Source of the DNA: Erythrobacter sp.
GTDB lineage: Bacteria > Pseudomonadota > Alphaproteobacteria > Sphingomonadales > Sphingomonadaceae
NCBI GenBank assembly: GCA_013822695.1
Contig: PNKW01000013.1
Span: 1 to 57,000 of the forward strand
Length of the DNA stretch: 57,000 nucleotides
Direction: 5' to 3'
Shown piece by piece: positions 1-7,828 of the stretch. Under the pieces are notes generated by a model that searched no databases, was not told the origin of the DNA, and saw nothing but the letters and a program-made list of their open reading frames with translations. Each line of letters opens with the position of its first letter. Positions within the stretch are counted from its first letter, which is position 1. The position numbers were made by a program, and so were the translations under genes.

Positions 1-57
1 ATCCACCCACTCCCGGTCATTCACCCCTGCAAGGCGAGCACCTGAAACCGGACGCGC

Positions 58-1668
58 TCACCCTGCCGAATCCGCAATCCCTTGCGCGGTCTTGTAGTCG
101 GGCTTGCCGTTATTGAGGCGGAGCGACTGCTCGGTGAACAGATAGAGCCGCGGGATCTTGTAGCCCGCCAGCCCGGCGCGGGCGTGGGTGTCGAGGGCGG
201 CTTCATCCGCCGCGCCCTCGGGCTGGACCACGGCGACGATCTTGCGGCCGAAGCGCGGGTCGGGGAGGCTCACCACCCGCACGTCCTTGACCGCGGGGTG
301 GCCCATCAGCACGGCCTCGACCTCCTCGGGAAAGACCTTCTCGCCGCCGGTGTTGATGCACATGTTGTCGCGGCCGATGAATTCGAGGGTGCCGTCGGCT
401 GCCCAGCGCGCGCGGTCGCCGGTCATCAGCCAGCGTTGGCCGCCGATCACTGGGAAGGTCTGCGCGTTTTTCTCGTCCTCGCCGAGATAGCCCAGCGGCA
501 GCGGGCCGGTGCGCGCAACGATGCCAACGCCATCCGTGCCGGGGAGGATCTCGTTGAAGTGCTCGTCGAACAGCTTGGTTTCCCGGCCCGGCAGGGGTTG
601 GAACTTGCCCCCGCCTGACGATCCCGCTGCGGTGGTGATGACGATCCCGGTGCCCGAGCTTTCCGAGGAACCCAGCGCGTCGATGATCATCAACTGGGGT
701 GCATGCGCGATCAGCCGGGCCTTCAACGCAGGCGAGAACACCGCGCCCGAGGAGGTGATGCTCCGCAGCGACGCCAGCACTTGCGCCCCGTCCCCGCGCG
801 CATCGAGCCGGTCGGCAAGCGGCAGCGCGAAGGCGTCGCCGACGATGAACGCTCCTCTTGCACCAAGGCGCGCGATTTCATCGAGGGCCAGATCGGCGTC
901 GAACTTCGGCCCCGGCAGCAGCGCCAGCGTGCCGCCCTTCAAGAGGTGGATCACCGCAGTAAACTGCCCCGCGCCGTGCATCAGCGGTGAGAGCAGCAGC
1001 AGCGGCGAGGTGCTCGCCGGATGCTCGGGGCCGATCGCGGCGGCTTGCGCGACCTGCTCCTCGAGGCTGGCGACCATCAGCGGCGGGGTGCCCGGCGGGC
1101 GCTGCCACACGCCGATATTGAACGCGCCCCAGGCCTGATCCATCGGCCACATCACCGCCTTGGGCATGCCCGTGGTGCCGCCGGTCGCGGTGAGGAACAG
1201 GGCCTCCGGGTCATCATGGATGGCGAAGCCTGCGGGCTGCGGGGTGTGGCACAGCGCGTCCCATTCCCCGCCCCCGACATCGACCGTCAGCGTGCCCGCC
1301 GGCATCGCCTCGCGAGCAATGTCCGCAAAATCGCTCTCGGTGAACAGCGCCTTCAACCCGAAGCGGGTGACAATGTCGGCCAGCTCGCGCGCCTTGTAGT
1401 GGTAGTTCACATTGACCGGCACCAGCCCCGCCTTCACGCAGCCAAAATAGGCGAGCATGTAGTCGGGCGTGTTGCGCAGCATCTGCCCGGCGATGTCCCC
1501 GGGCCCGAGGCCGCGGGCGCGCAATCCGGCGGCAATCCGGTCGGTGACGGCGTCGAACGCGCCCCAGGTCACCACCCGGCTCCCGTGCACCAGCGCGGGC
1601 CGCTCCGCCGGGATCGCCCCCGCCAGCGCCTTCAGCACACTTCCGAAATTCGCGCCCGCAAATGCCAT
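58..1668 (-). CDS. Acyl-CoA synthetase (AMP-forming), ANL family
   Basis: This 536-residue protein should activate a carboxylic acid to its CoA thioester through an acyl-adenylate. The ATP-binding loop TATGGTTGMPK is at residues 160-170, the hinge region MTGDRARW lies near residue 415, and a C-terminal KPDYKTA segment carries the lysine expected for adenylation. Its length is normal for the family. It diverges from a LuxR-type gene and shares a 133-bp intergenic region with it. With the nearby Rieske oxygenase, SDR and VOC genes this suggests catabolism of an organic acid or side chain. The substrate cannot be read from the sequence. Family is sure, specificity is not. Confidence 0.93.
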   Translation of the reverse strand: MAFAGANFGSVLKALAGAIPAERPALVHGSRVVTWGAFDAVTDRIAAGLRARGLGPGDIAGQMLRNTPDYMLAYFGCVKAGLVPVNVNYHYKARELADIVTRFGLKALFTESDFADIAREAMPAGTLTVDVGGGEWDALCHTPQPAGFAIHDDPEALFLTATGGTTGMPKAVMWPMDQAWGAFNIGVWQRPPGTPPLMVASLEEQVAQAAAIGPEHPASTSPLLLLSPLMHGAGQFTAVIHLLKGGTLALLPGPKFDADLALDEIARLGARGAFIVGDAFALPLADRLDARGDGAQVLASLRSITSSGAVFSPALKARLIAHAPQLMIIDALGSSESSGTGIVITTAAGSSGGGKFQPLPGRETKLFDEHFNEILPGTDGVGIVARTGPLPLGYLGEDEKNAQTFPVIGGQRWLMTGDRARWAADGTLEFIGRDNMCINTGGEKVFPEEVEAVLMGHPAVKDVRVVSLPDPRFGRKIVAVVQPEGAADEAALDTHARAGLAGYKIPRLYLFTEQSLRLNNGKPDYKTAQGIADSAG

Positions 1669-1727
1669 GCCTGCCCAGTCTCCCTGTCTCTTTCGCTAGC
1701 CCCCGCGTGGCCGCGATTCCCCTACGT

Positions 1728-1740
1728 AAAGTGTGAGGAC
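1728..1740 (+). promoter_or_regulatory. Candidate regulatory motif AAAGTGTGAGGAC, site 1
   Basis: This 13-mer ends 61 bp before the LuxR-type gene start. It is repeated with one change (AAAGTGCGAGGAC) upstream of the Rieske oxygenase at 3350-3362. A looser relative lies upstream of the second acyl-CoA synthetase on the minus strand at 29715-29731. The recurrence suggests an operator or promoter element. No binding protein is known from the sequence. Confidence 0.4.
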
Positions 1741-1741
1741 A

Positions 1742-1769
1742 TTCCGAAAAATTGCGGTAGTCTTCCGAA
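1742..1769 (+). promoter_or_regulatory. Direct repeat TTCCGAA, two copies 21 bp apart
   Basis: TTCCGAA occurs at 1742-1748 and 1763-1769, so the copies are exactly 21 bp apart, two helical turns. They lie between site 1 and the ribosome-binding region of the LuxR-type gene. Same-face spacing is typical of protein-binding half sites, possibly for the regulator itself. This is inference from spacing only. Confidence 0.3.
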
Positions 1770-1801
1770 TCAGAAAACAAAGAGAGGAGCAAGGGCGCCA
1801 A

Positions 1802-2611
1802 ATGGCTACCAATGTTGTCGAACTGCGCACGCCGCAGGGTCGCGAATCGCTCGATCTGCTGCTCGAACAGGTCACCATCACCTGCCCCGAAGACATCCAC
1901 GATGCCGCCGTGAATCTCGCCCGGATCGCGCAGGAGCGGGGGATGCAGATCGCGGTGTGCGACGACATTTCCTCCAAGGAGCCGATGGTCGATGCGGAAG
2001 GCACGATCCTCAACGCCGACATCTTCCGCTGGCTGGATGACGGCGCGCGCTGGTGGGAGGATCACCGCCTCGCGCTGCACTCGCCCCTGCCGCGCGCGTG
2101 CCGCTACGAAAGCGAGCCCTTCTGGGTCAACCAGTACGGTTTCTACACCCGCTGGCGCAACCACTACCTCGCCGAGATCGACATGAACGATTTCGAGAAG
2201 CGCGCCTTGTGCAAGGCGGCGATCGTGGTGCCGGTGCACTTGCCCTTCGGCCAGATCAGCGCCTCGAGCTTCATCTCGATGGACCGCGACAAGGAAGACC
2301 TCTCGGCCGAATTCGCCGAATATGGCGCGCTGTTCGCGATGGTGACGCGGTGCTTTGTCGCCGGCTACGTTCAGGCCCACCGCACCAAGCGGCGCATCCC
2401 GTCAGACTGCGTGCTCTCCAAGCGCAAAGTCGAGTGCCTGCGCTGGGCGGCGATCGGCAAGACCGACAAGGAGATCAGCATGATCCTCAACCGGTCGCAC
2501 GCCACGATCCGCTACCACATCCACCGCGCGGGCGAGAAGCTGGACAGCGTCAACCGCGCGCAGACGATCTTCAAGGCGGGGCAGCTGGGGTATTTGGGGG
2601 CGAGCGACTGA
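1802..2611 (+). CDS. LuxR-family transcriptional regulator
   Basis: This 269-residue protein ends in a GerE/LuxR-type helix-turn-helix (about residues 203-263). It has the usual LSKRKVECLRWAAIGKTDKE start and a later NRSHATIRYHI recognition region. The N-terminal part resembles the sensor half of autoinducer-binding LuxR proteins, but no ligand can be assigned and no luxI gene is in the window. The ATG at 1802 was chosen because GAGGAG and AAGGG lie just before it; a GTG at 1733 would add 23 residues lacking family character. It diverges from an acyl-CoA synthetase gene and probably controls the surrounding catabolic genes. Confidence 0.88.
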   Translation: MATNVVELRTPQGRESLDLLLEQVTITCPEDIHDAAVNLARIAQERGMQIAVCDDISSKEPMVDAEGTILNADIFRWLDDGARWWEDHRLALHSPLPRACRYESEPFWVNQYGFYTRWRNHYLAEIDMNDFEKRALCKAAIVVPVHLPFGQISASSFISMDRDKEDLSAEFAEYGALFAMVTRCFVAGYVQAHRTKRRIPSDCVLSKRKVECLRWAAIGKTDKEISMILNRSHATIRYHIHRAGEKLDSVNRAQTIFKAGQLGYLGASD

Positions 2612-2620
2612 CCTTCTTCT

Positions 2621-2738
2621 CCCCTCCCGCTTGCGGGAGGGGTCGGGGGTGGGCAAGTGATCCGTCGCGTAGGCCCACCCCGCTGCGACTAGGCCGCTGC
2701 GCGACCAAGTCTCGCTCCCCTCCCGCAGGCGGGAGGGG
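2621..2738. repeat. Pair of REP-like palindromes between convergent genes
   Basis: Two near-identical palindromes with arms CCCCTCCCGC and GCGGGAGGGG lie at 2621-2642 (loop TT) and 2717-2738 (loop AG). Between them GGGGTGGGC (2646-2654) pairs with GCCCACCCC (2673-2681). The block fills the gap between the convergent LuxR and VOC genes and could end transcription from both sides. The same palindrome family recurs at 44749-44810. Confidence 0.8.
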
Positions 2739-2743
2739 TGACC

Positions 2744-3280
2744 CTAGCCCAACCTCCGCAACGGCTCGCTGCCATCCCAGTCCACCCCGGCAACCTTGAT
2801 CATCCCGAACAGGTCAGGCCCGTCCTTGGCCTGCTGGAGAATCTCCACCAGCGTCCCCGGCCCGCCGCCGGCATCGACATAGATCACCTGACTGGTGCCG
2901 AAAGTGCCCTCGATCACCACCTCGGCCCCTTCCGCCTCACACACGGCGCGGGCGTGGGCGAGGTCGTCCACCAGGATGCACACGTGGTGCAGCCCATTGC
3001 CGGTCGCGCCATATTCGCCGCGATAGATCGAGGGGTGATCGTCACGCGGGCGGATCAGCTCGATCTGCAGGTCGCCCCAATAGGCGAGCGCGAGGTCGAA
3101 CACCGCCTCGGTCGGTGCCCCCCGATACTTCATGCCATCCAAGTGGATGCCCTCGATCAGGAAGAACGGGCCGACCCCCATCACCTCGGTCCAGTGCTTC
3201 ACAGCCGCGTCGAAATCCTCCGGCACGAAAGCCAGCTGCATGATGTCGCCGAGCGCGGCGATCTTGCCCTTCAGACCCAT
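2744..3280 (-). CDS. VOC-superfamily (glyoxalase-fold) protein
   Basis: This 178-residue protein has the paired beta-alpha-beta-beta-beta modules of the vicinal oxygen chelate fold. Segments IMQLAFVPEDFDAAVKHW near the N-terminus and GLHHVCILVDDL in the second half supply likely metal ligands, with a C-terminal LVEIL glutamate strand. It resembles the methylmalonyl-CoA epimerase/dioxygenase-like branch, but the reaction is not determined. The ATG at 3280 is preceded by GGAGAGGAAT. It diverges from the Rieske oxygenase gene across 123 bp and probably acts in the same pathway. Confidence 0.87.
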   Translation of the reverse strand: MGLKGKIAALGDIMQLAFVPEDFDAAVKHWTEVMGVGPFFLIEGIHLDGMKYRGAPTEAVFDLALAYWGDLQIELIRPRDDHPSIYRGEYGATGNGLHHVCILVDDLAHARAVCEAEGAEVVIEGTFGTSQVIYVDAGGGPGTLVEILQQAKDGPDLFGMIKVAGVDWDGSEPLRRLG

Positions 3281-3345
3281 ATTCCTCTCCAATCCGATAG
3301 GGGTTCTCGGCCTCAAGCTGTGTGATATTCTCCCCGCAAGACACT

Positions 3346-3384
3346 GCACAAAGTGCGAGGACGAGAGGCGGGGGTGCGCCCCCG
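3346..3384 (+). promoter_or_regulatory. Palindromic site plus leader hairpin upstream of the Rieske gene
   Basis: GCAC-AAA-GTGC (3346-3356) is an inverted repeat that runs into the shared motif AAAGTGCGAGGAC (3350-3362). It is followed by a small hairpin, CGGGGG-TGCG-CCCCCG (3369-3384), just before the ribosome-binding region. The motif matches site 1 at 1728 in 12 of 13 positions. It is a candidate operator for the oxygenase operon. Confidence 0.42.
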
Positions 3385-3403
3385 AGAGGACCGGACAAGC
3401 CCG

Positions 3404-4831
3404 ATGAACGAGATCAAGGACATTGCCCGCGGCGATCGTTGCCCGGGGATCAGCTACACCGACATGCTCAACGGCGACACCCGCCGCGCGCCCGATTACC
3501 TCTTCGAGGAATCGACCATCGAGATGGGTGACGATCCCCTCCCGGTCGCGCCCTATATCTCGGAGGAATTCGCGCGAGCAGAGCGGGAAAAGATGTGGCC
3601 CAACGTCTGGCTCTTCGCCGCGCGCGAGGACGAAATGCCGGAGCCGGGCGACACCGTGGTGTTCGACATCGCGGGCAAGAGCTTCCTGCTGATCCGCCAG
3701 AAGGACGGCAGCGTGAAGGCCTTCTACAACGCCTGCCTCCACCGCGGCCGCAAGCTGCGCACCGAGAGCGGCGCGTCGGTCCAGTTGCGCTGCCCGTTCC
3801 ACGGCTTCACCTGGAGGAATGACGGGTCCTTGAAGGAAATCCCCTGCGCGTGGGACTTCAAGCACCTCGAGGGCAAGGAGATGAGCCTGCCCGAAGCGCG
3901 CGTCGAGCTGTGGCAGGGCTTTGTCATGCTCACCGAGAACCATGCCCTGCCGGACTTCAAGACGTGGCTCGGCCCTGCGGCCTCGCATTACGAGCGGTAT
4001 GACTTCGAAAACCGCTACACCGGCATGTGGGTGCAGAAGAAGATCCCCGCCAACTGGAAGGCGACTGCCGAGGCTTTCATGGAAGCCTGGCACTCGGTCA
4101 CCACCCACCCGCAGCTGCTGTCTTTCCTTGGCGATGCCAATTCGCGCTACGATCTGATCGGCGATCACTTCAACCGCGCGATCACGCCCTCGGGCGTGCT
4201 CAGCCCGCATGTGAAGGGCAAGAACTCGGACTACGTGCTCGAGAAGATGAACGAGTTCTCGGGCGGCAGCGATGCCAGCACCAACCGCCGCTTCAACGCC
4301 TCGAGCGGTGAGGTTGACGGATACGATGCCGATGATCCGCTTGGCGCGCGCAAGATCCTTGCCGAGGCGGGGCGTCAGGGCTTTGCAGCGCAATATGGCT
4401 ATGACTATTCGGAAGCGTCCGACACCGAGATCCTCGACAATTTCACCTATAACATCTTCCCCAATTTCTCGCCGTGGATCGGCTTCCTGCCGACCTTGGT
4501 CTACCGCTGGCTGCCGGGCGACACGCCGGACTGGTGCATCATGGAAATCCGCCTGCTGTTCCCCACCCCCAAGGGCGAAGCGCGCCCGCGCTCGGTTGCG
4601 CCGACCTATATCCCGGACGACGAACCCTTCGCCTGGGCGACCGACATCATGGGCGCTGGCCTTGCCAATGTGTTCGATCAGGACATGGCCAACCTGCCTC
4701 ACGTCCAGACCGGGATGAAGGCGATGAAGGGCGGGCTGATGGAATTGGGCCACTATCAGGACAGCCGCGTGCGGCATTTCCAGACCACGCTGATGAAATA
4801 TGTGAACGGGGAGCTGCCGGCGGTTAAGTAG
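3404..4831 (+). CDS. Rieske non-heme iron oxygenase, large subunit
   Basis: This 475-residue protein matches ring-hydroxylating oxygenase alpha subunits. The Rieske [2Fe-2S] ligands are C-x-H in CLHRGRK (about residue 111) and C-x2-H in CPFHGFTW (about 129). The mononuclear iron site shows in EAWHSVTTH (about 226) with the later DQDMANLPH (about 425). It should hydroxylate a cyclic substrate using electrons from a separate ferredoxin/reductase; no small subunit or reductase gene is adjacent. The ATG at 3404 fits the family N-terminus and follows a GAGAGGA. It leads a run with the SDR gene 6 bp downstream. Confidence 0.93.
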   Translation: MNEIKDIARGDRCPGISYTDMLNGDTRRAPDYLFEESTIEMGDDPLPVAPYISEEFARAEREKMWPNVWLFAAREDEMPEPGDTVVFDIAGKSFLLIRQKDGSVKAFYNACLHRGRKLRTESGASVQLRCPFHGFTWRNDGSLKEIPCAWDFKHLEGKEMSLPEARVELWQGFVMLTENHALPDFKTWLGPAASHYERYDFENRYTGMWVQKKIPANWKATAEAFMEAWHSVTTHPQLLSFLGDANSRYDLIGDHFNRAITPSGVLSPHVKGKNSDYVLEKMNEFSGGSDASTNRRFNASSGEVDGYDADDPLGARKILAEAGRQGFAAQYGYDYSEASDTEILDNFTYNIFPNFSPWIGFLPTLVYRWLPGDTPDWCIMEIRLLFPTPKGEARPRSVAPTYIPDDEPFAWATDIMGAGLANVFDQDMANLPHVQTGMKAMKGGLMELGHYQDSRVRHFQTTLMKYVNGELPAVK

Positions 4832-4837
4832 CGCCGC

Positions 4838-5593
4838 ATGACCTTCTCCTTCGACCTCTCCGGCCGCACCGCACTCGTCACCGGTGCGTCATCGGGGCTG
4901 GGCACCCGCTTCGGGCGCATTCTGGCAGGCAGCGGCGCGAAAGTGGCGCTCGGCGCGCGGCGGGCGGACCGGCTCGCGGCGCTGGCCGCCGAGATCGGCC
5001 CTGCCGCCGCCGCCGTCACCATGGACGTCGCGCGCGAGGCCGACATCATCGCCGGGTTCGACGCTGCCGAGGCAGCGTTTGGCACCCCGGTCGACACCGT
5101 GATCGCCAATGCCGGGGTCGACGGCGCAGGCATGGCGACGACCATTTCCGAAGAGGAGATCGAGCAGACCCTCGCCATCAACCTCAAGGGCGCGATCCTG
5201 ACCGCCCGCGAAGGGGGGCGGCGGATGATGGCACAGGGGGTGACGAAGGGCCGGATCGTGCTGATCGCCTCGATCACCGCCTTCGAGCCCTCCCCCGGCC
5301 TCGTCGCCTATGCCGCCAGCAAGGCAGGCGTGGTGCAGGCGGGGCGGACCTTGGCGCGCGAGTGGGCGCGGGCGGGGATCAACGTCAACACCGTCTCCCC
5401 CGGCTACATCCGCACTGCGATCAACGATGCGTGGTTCGACACCGAGCCCGGCCAGAAGCAAATCGCGCGATTTCCCAAGCGCCGGCTGATGGGCGAGGAG
5501 GGGCTCGACGCGATGATCCTGTTCCTGTGCTCGGATGCGAGCGAGTTCGTGACGGGGACGGACTTCATCCTCGACGACGGCCAAACGCTGTGA
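4838..5593 (+). CDS. Short-chain dehydrogenase/reductase (SDR)
   Basis: This 251-residue classical SDR has the cofactor motif TGASSGLG (residues 15-22), NAG (91-93) and the catalytic triad Ser145, Tyr158, Lys162 in YAASK. It should interconvert an alcohol and a ketone with NAD(P). It begins 6 bp after the Rieske gene, and its stop overlaps the next start in GTGA, so the three genes are probably one operon. An alcohol or dihydrodiol product of the oxygenase is the obvious candidate substrate, by inference. Confidence 0.94.
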   Translation: MTFSFDLSGRTALVTGASSGLGTRFGRILAGSGAKVALGARRADRLAALAAEIGPAAAAVTMDVAREADIIAGFDAAEAAFGTPVDTVIANAGVDGAGMATTISEEEIEQTLAINLKGAILTAREGGRRMMAQGVTKGRIVLIASITAFEPSPGLVAYAASKAGVVQAGRTLAREWARAGINVNTVSPGYIRTAINDAWFDTEPGQKQIARFPKRRLMGEEGLDAMILFLCSDASEFVTGTDFILDDGQTL

Positions 5594-6408
5594 CCAGAAG
5601 GCTGATCTCGCTCGCCGCCGGGATCATGCCCGAGGCCACCCCCGCCCAGCTGATCGAATGCGCCGCCGCGAGCGATTTCGACTTCGGCGGCATGTGGATC
5701 GAGAAGGACAGCTGGACCCCCGCCATCACCCGCCGGGTACGCCAGCAGGCGCGCGACGCAGGCGTGGCGCTGCTCGACTGCGAGGTCGCGTGGATCATGC
5801 CCGGCCCGCCCGATCCGTGGCTGACCGAGCTGGTCGCCATCACCGCCGAGCTGGGTGCGAAGAACCTGCTGTGCGTCTCCTCCGACCCCGACATGGCCGC
5901 CACCACCGCCAAGTTCCAGACGCTGGTGGATGCGGCGGCGGGCACCGGCGTCAGGGTCAATCTCGAATTCGGCATCTTCACCGAGGTGAAGACGCTGGCG
6001 ATGGCGCGCGCCGTGCTGGAGGCGACCGAAGGCGAGGCCAAGGCCCTGCTGGTCGACACGCTCCATTGGGCGCGCTCCGGGGGGACGGCGGAAGATCTGG
6101 CGGCAATCCCGCGCGAATGGCTGAGCTACTGCCAGCCCTGCGACGCCCCCGCCGAGGGGCCCGACACCAGCAACTTCGACGCGATCATCGACGACGCGAT
6201 CAACCGCCGGATGCCGCTCGGGCACGGCGGCCTCCCCCTCGCCGCGATGGTCGACGCCCTGCCCGCGCACCTGCCCATGGCGGTGGAGGAGCGCTCGGCG
6301 GCCTTGCGCGATGCCTACCCCGATCTTGTGGAGCGCGCCCGCGAATGCGCCCGCACCTCGCGGGAATGGCTGGAGGGACGGCAGCTTCCGACAAATTCAC
6401 ACAAATAG
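5590..6408 (+). CDS. Sugar-phosphate isomerase/epimerase-like TIM-barrel protein
   Basis: This 272-residue protein belongs by its overall pattern to the xylose isomerase-like TIM barrels. Strand ends carry acidic residues: LLDCEVAWIM, VNLEFGIF and LLVDTLHWARSG, followed by QPCDAP. The start is GTG at 5590, overlapping the SDR stop as GTGA; this indicates translational coupling. Related proteins act on sugar acids, inositols or aromatic intermediates. Its place behind a Rieske oxygenase and an SDR suggests isomerisation or ring handling in that pathway. The substrate is unknown. Confidence 0.83.
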   Translation: MTRRLISLAAGIMPEATPAQLIECAAASDFDFGGMWIEKDSWTPAITRRVRQQARDAGVALLDCEVAWIMPGPPDPWLTELVAITAELGAKNLLCVSSDPDMAATTAKFQTLVDAAAGTGVRVNLEFGIFTEVKTLAMARAVLEATEGEAKALLVDTLHWARSGGTAEDLAAIPREWLSYCQPCDAPAEGPDTSNFDAIIDDAINRRMPLGHGGLPLAAMVDALPAHLPMAVEERSAALRDAYPDLVERARECARTSREWLEGRQLPTNSHK

Positions 6409-6559
6409 CCGCCATTCGGCTATCGGCCCCATCGCTGCCATTGGTGACCGTCGACCCGGTGCTCCAAAGCCTGCTCAACAGTTTCGGGCCGCAACATTTG
6501 GCGGGGCGGCATCTTCGCGCTGCTCGTCAATCGAGAATGCTCAAATCCGACTGACGCTG

Positions 6560-6595
6560 GAGCACTTCCCGACCAATCCGGTTCGGGAAGTGCTC
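6560..6595. terminator. Perfect inverted repeat, likely bidirectional terminator or intergenic palindrome
   Basis: GAGCACTTCCCGA (6560-6572) is repeated in reverse complement at 6583-6595, with a 10-nt loop. It sits between convergent genes and touches the stop codon of the minus-strand gene. There is no T tract. Such palindromes recur in sphingomonad genomes as far as I recall, so it may be a dispersed repeat as well as a terminator. Confidence 0.6.
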
Positions 6596-7677
6596 TAACG
6601 CAGCACGGGCAATACATCGACCAATGTGACGTCGCGCATCTGGTTCAGATAGGCCTCGTAATAGGCTTTGTGCGACGCGCCGACGATTGTGACCAATCGT
6701 GTCCCCGGAGCGCGGCCAAGAACTTCGCGGATATTGGCCACCATTCGCAGATTGCGTGTTTCCCAATACGCAACGTAGCGGCGCCCGTAGGCCTGTTCGG
6801 ATGGTTCCACCAACGCCGCACCCCAATCAGATTCGTAAGCCAGAGCGGCCAATGACGGGGCGTTGAGCGCTCGATAGATGTCGAGCAGACCATCGGGTTG
6901 TCCGATCCCAGCGTAAAGTACCTGATCCGCGGCAATGCGGGCCTTGTTCGCCGGATTGTCCCACGCGCGCTCTATGGCCTCGCCATAGGCCTGTTCATCG
7001 ACAGGTCCGCCTGCAAACGACTGATCATCGACGCTCCAGACCCGCTCCAGCCCGGACCTTGCGGCAAGCTGCGCTGCGATCAATTCGGTCTCGCTTTTCC
7101 GCGTCAGTTGCGCTTGCAGATAGGCCACAAGTTCGTTTGTCAGGCCCTGGTCGACCCGGCGTTCGGCAACGGGCAGGCGGAACCATTGCACTGTTGCCGA
7201 TGCCGGTTCTCCGGCGGCCAGGAAGACCAGCGCGAGACGGCGCCGCTGCGCTGCCGACGGCGTTGCAGGCCAATTTGCCAGCATTCGCTCAGCCTCCGCA
7301 TTGGCGGCTGTCACGTCGAGCCCGGCAGCATGGCCGGCAGCGGCAGGGTCATAACAGTAGGCCTCGACCGCCTCCGCGTGTCGTTCGCCCTGGCGACGCA
7401 TGGCGTCGCATTGGAGGCCGGATATGTTCTCGCTTGCAACCGCAGTTGGCCTCCATTTCTCAAGTCGCTGGAGGATTGGCTCAACCATGTCCGGCGTGAA
7501 GCCGCTCGGCAAGTTCGAAAGGTGGGGGGAACCGACCACGAGCACTTCATTGGGGCGACCGGCGGGACGGTCCTCCAGCGCATCGGGCCGAAATGACGGC
7601 TGATAGCTCTGAGCGCTGACCATTCCCGGGCAACCTGTCGTCATCAATAGAAGAGCTACCGTGAACCGTAAGATCAT
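6595..7677 (-). CDS. Secreted DUF5694-like protein, distantly TraB/GumN-like
   Basis: This 360-residue protein starts with a hydrophobic export signal that includes MTTGC, a possible lipoprotein cysteine, and a later VSAQS cleavage-like site. The mature part opens with VLVVGSPHLSNLP and ends with TRLVTIVGASHKAYYE and VTLVDVLP. This pattern resembles DUF5694 proteins and, distantly, TraB/GumN. The reaction is unknown; the relatives are suspected hydrolases with conserved His/Glu residues. It is probably periplasmic or outer-membrane associated. The family call rests on recalled motifs, not a search. Confidence 0.72.
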   Translation of the reverse strand: MILRFTVALLLMTTGCPGMVSAQSYQPSFRPDALEDRPAGRPNEVLVVGSPHLSNLPSGFTPDMVEPILQRLEKWRPTAVASENISGLQCDAMRRQGERHAEAVEAYCYDPAAAGHAAGLDVTAANAEAERMLANWPATPSAAQRRRLALVFLAAGEPASATVQWFRLPVAERRVDQGLTNELVAYLQAQLTRKSETELIAAQLAARSGLERVWSVDDQSFAGGPVDEQAYGEAIERAWDNPANKARIAADQVLYAGIGQPDGLLDIYRALNAPSLAALAYESDWGAALVEPSEQAYGRRYVAYWETRNLRMVANIREVLGRAPGTRLVTIVGASHKAYYEAYLNQMRDVTLVDVLPVLR

Positions 7678-7828
7678 GTTCCTGTCCTCATTGTATTACT
7701 TGAATTATCCGGACGGCGGGGGTCGGTCAAAGGCTTGGCCGGATTACTGCGGTGGCGAGGTCCAAGAATGCATTCTTGCTGGCAATGACATTGCCCTTGC
7801 GTGTCGGCTACCGGCTCCAGCGGCTTGC
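7678..7828. other. Intergenic region with a perfect 16-bp palindrome
   Basis: CAAGAATGCATTCTTG at 7763-7778 is a perfect 16-bp palindrome between two minus-strand genes. It could be an operator for the downstream gene that starts at 7677. No coding frame in this stretch looks real. Confidence 0.35.

Noticed and set aside
1..57. Short frames at the left edge
   Set aside because: There is too little sequence to judge, and no motif or hairpin was visible.
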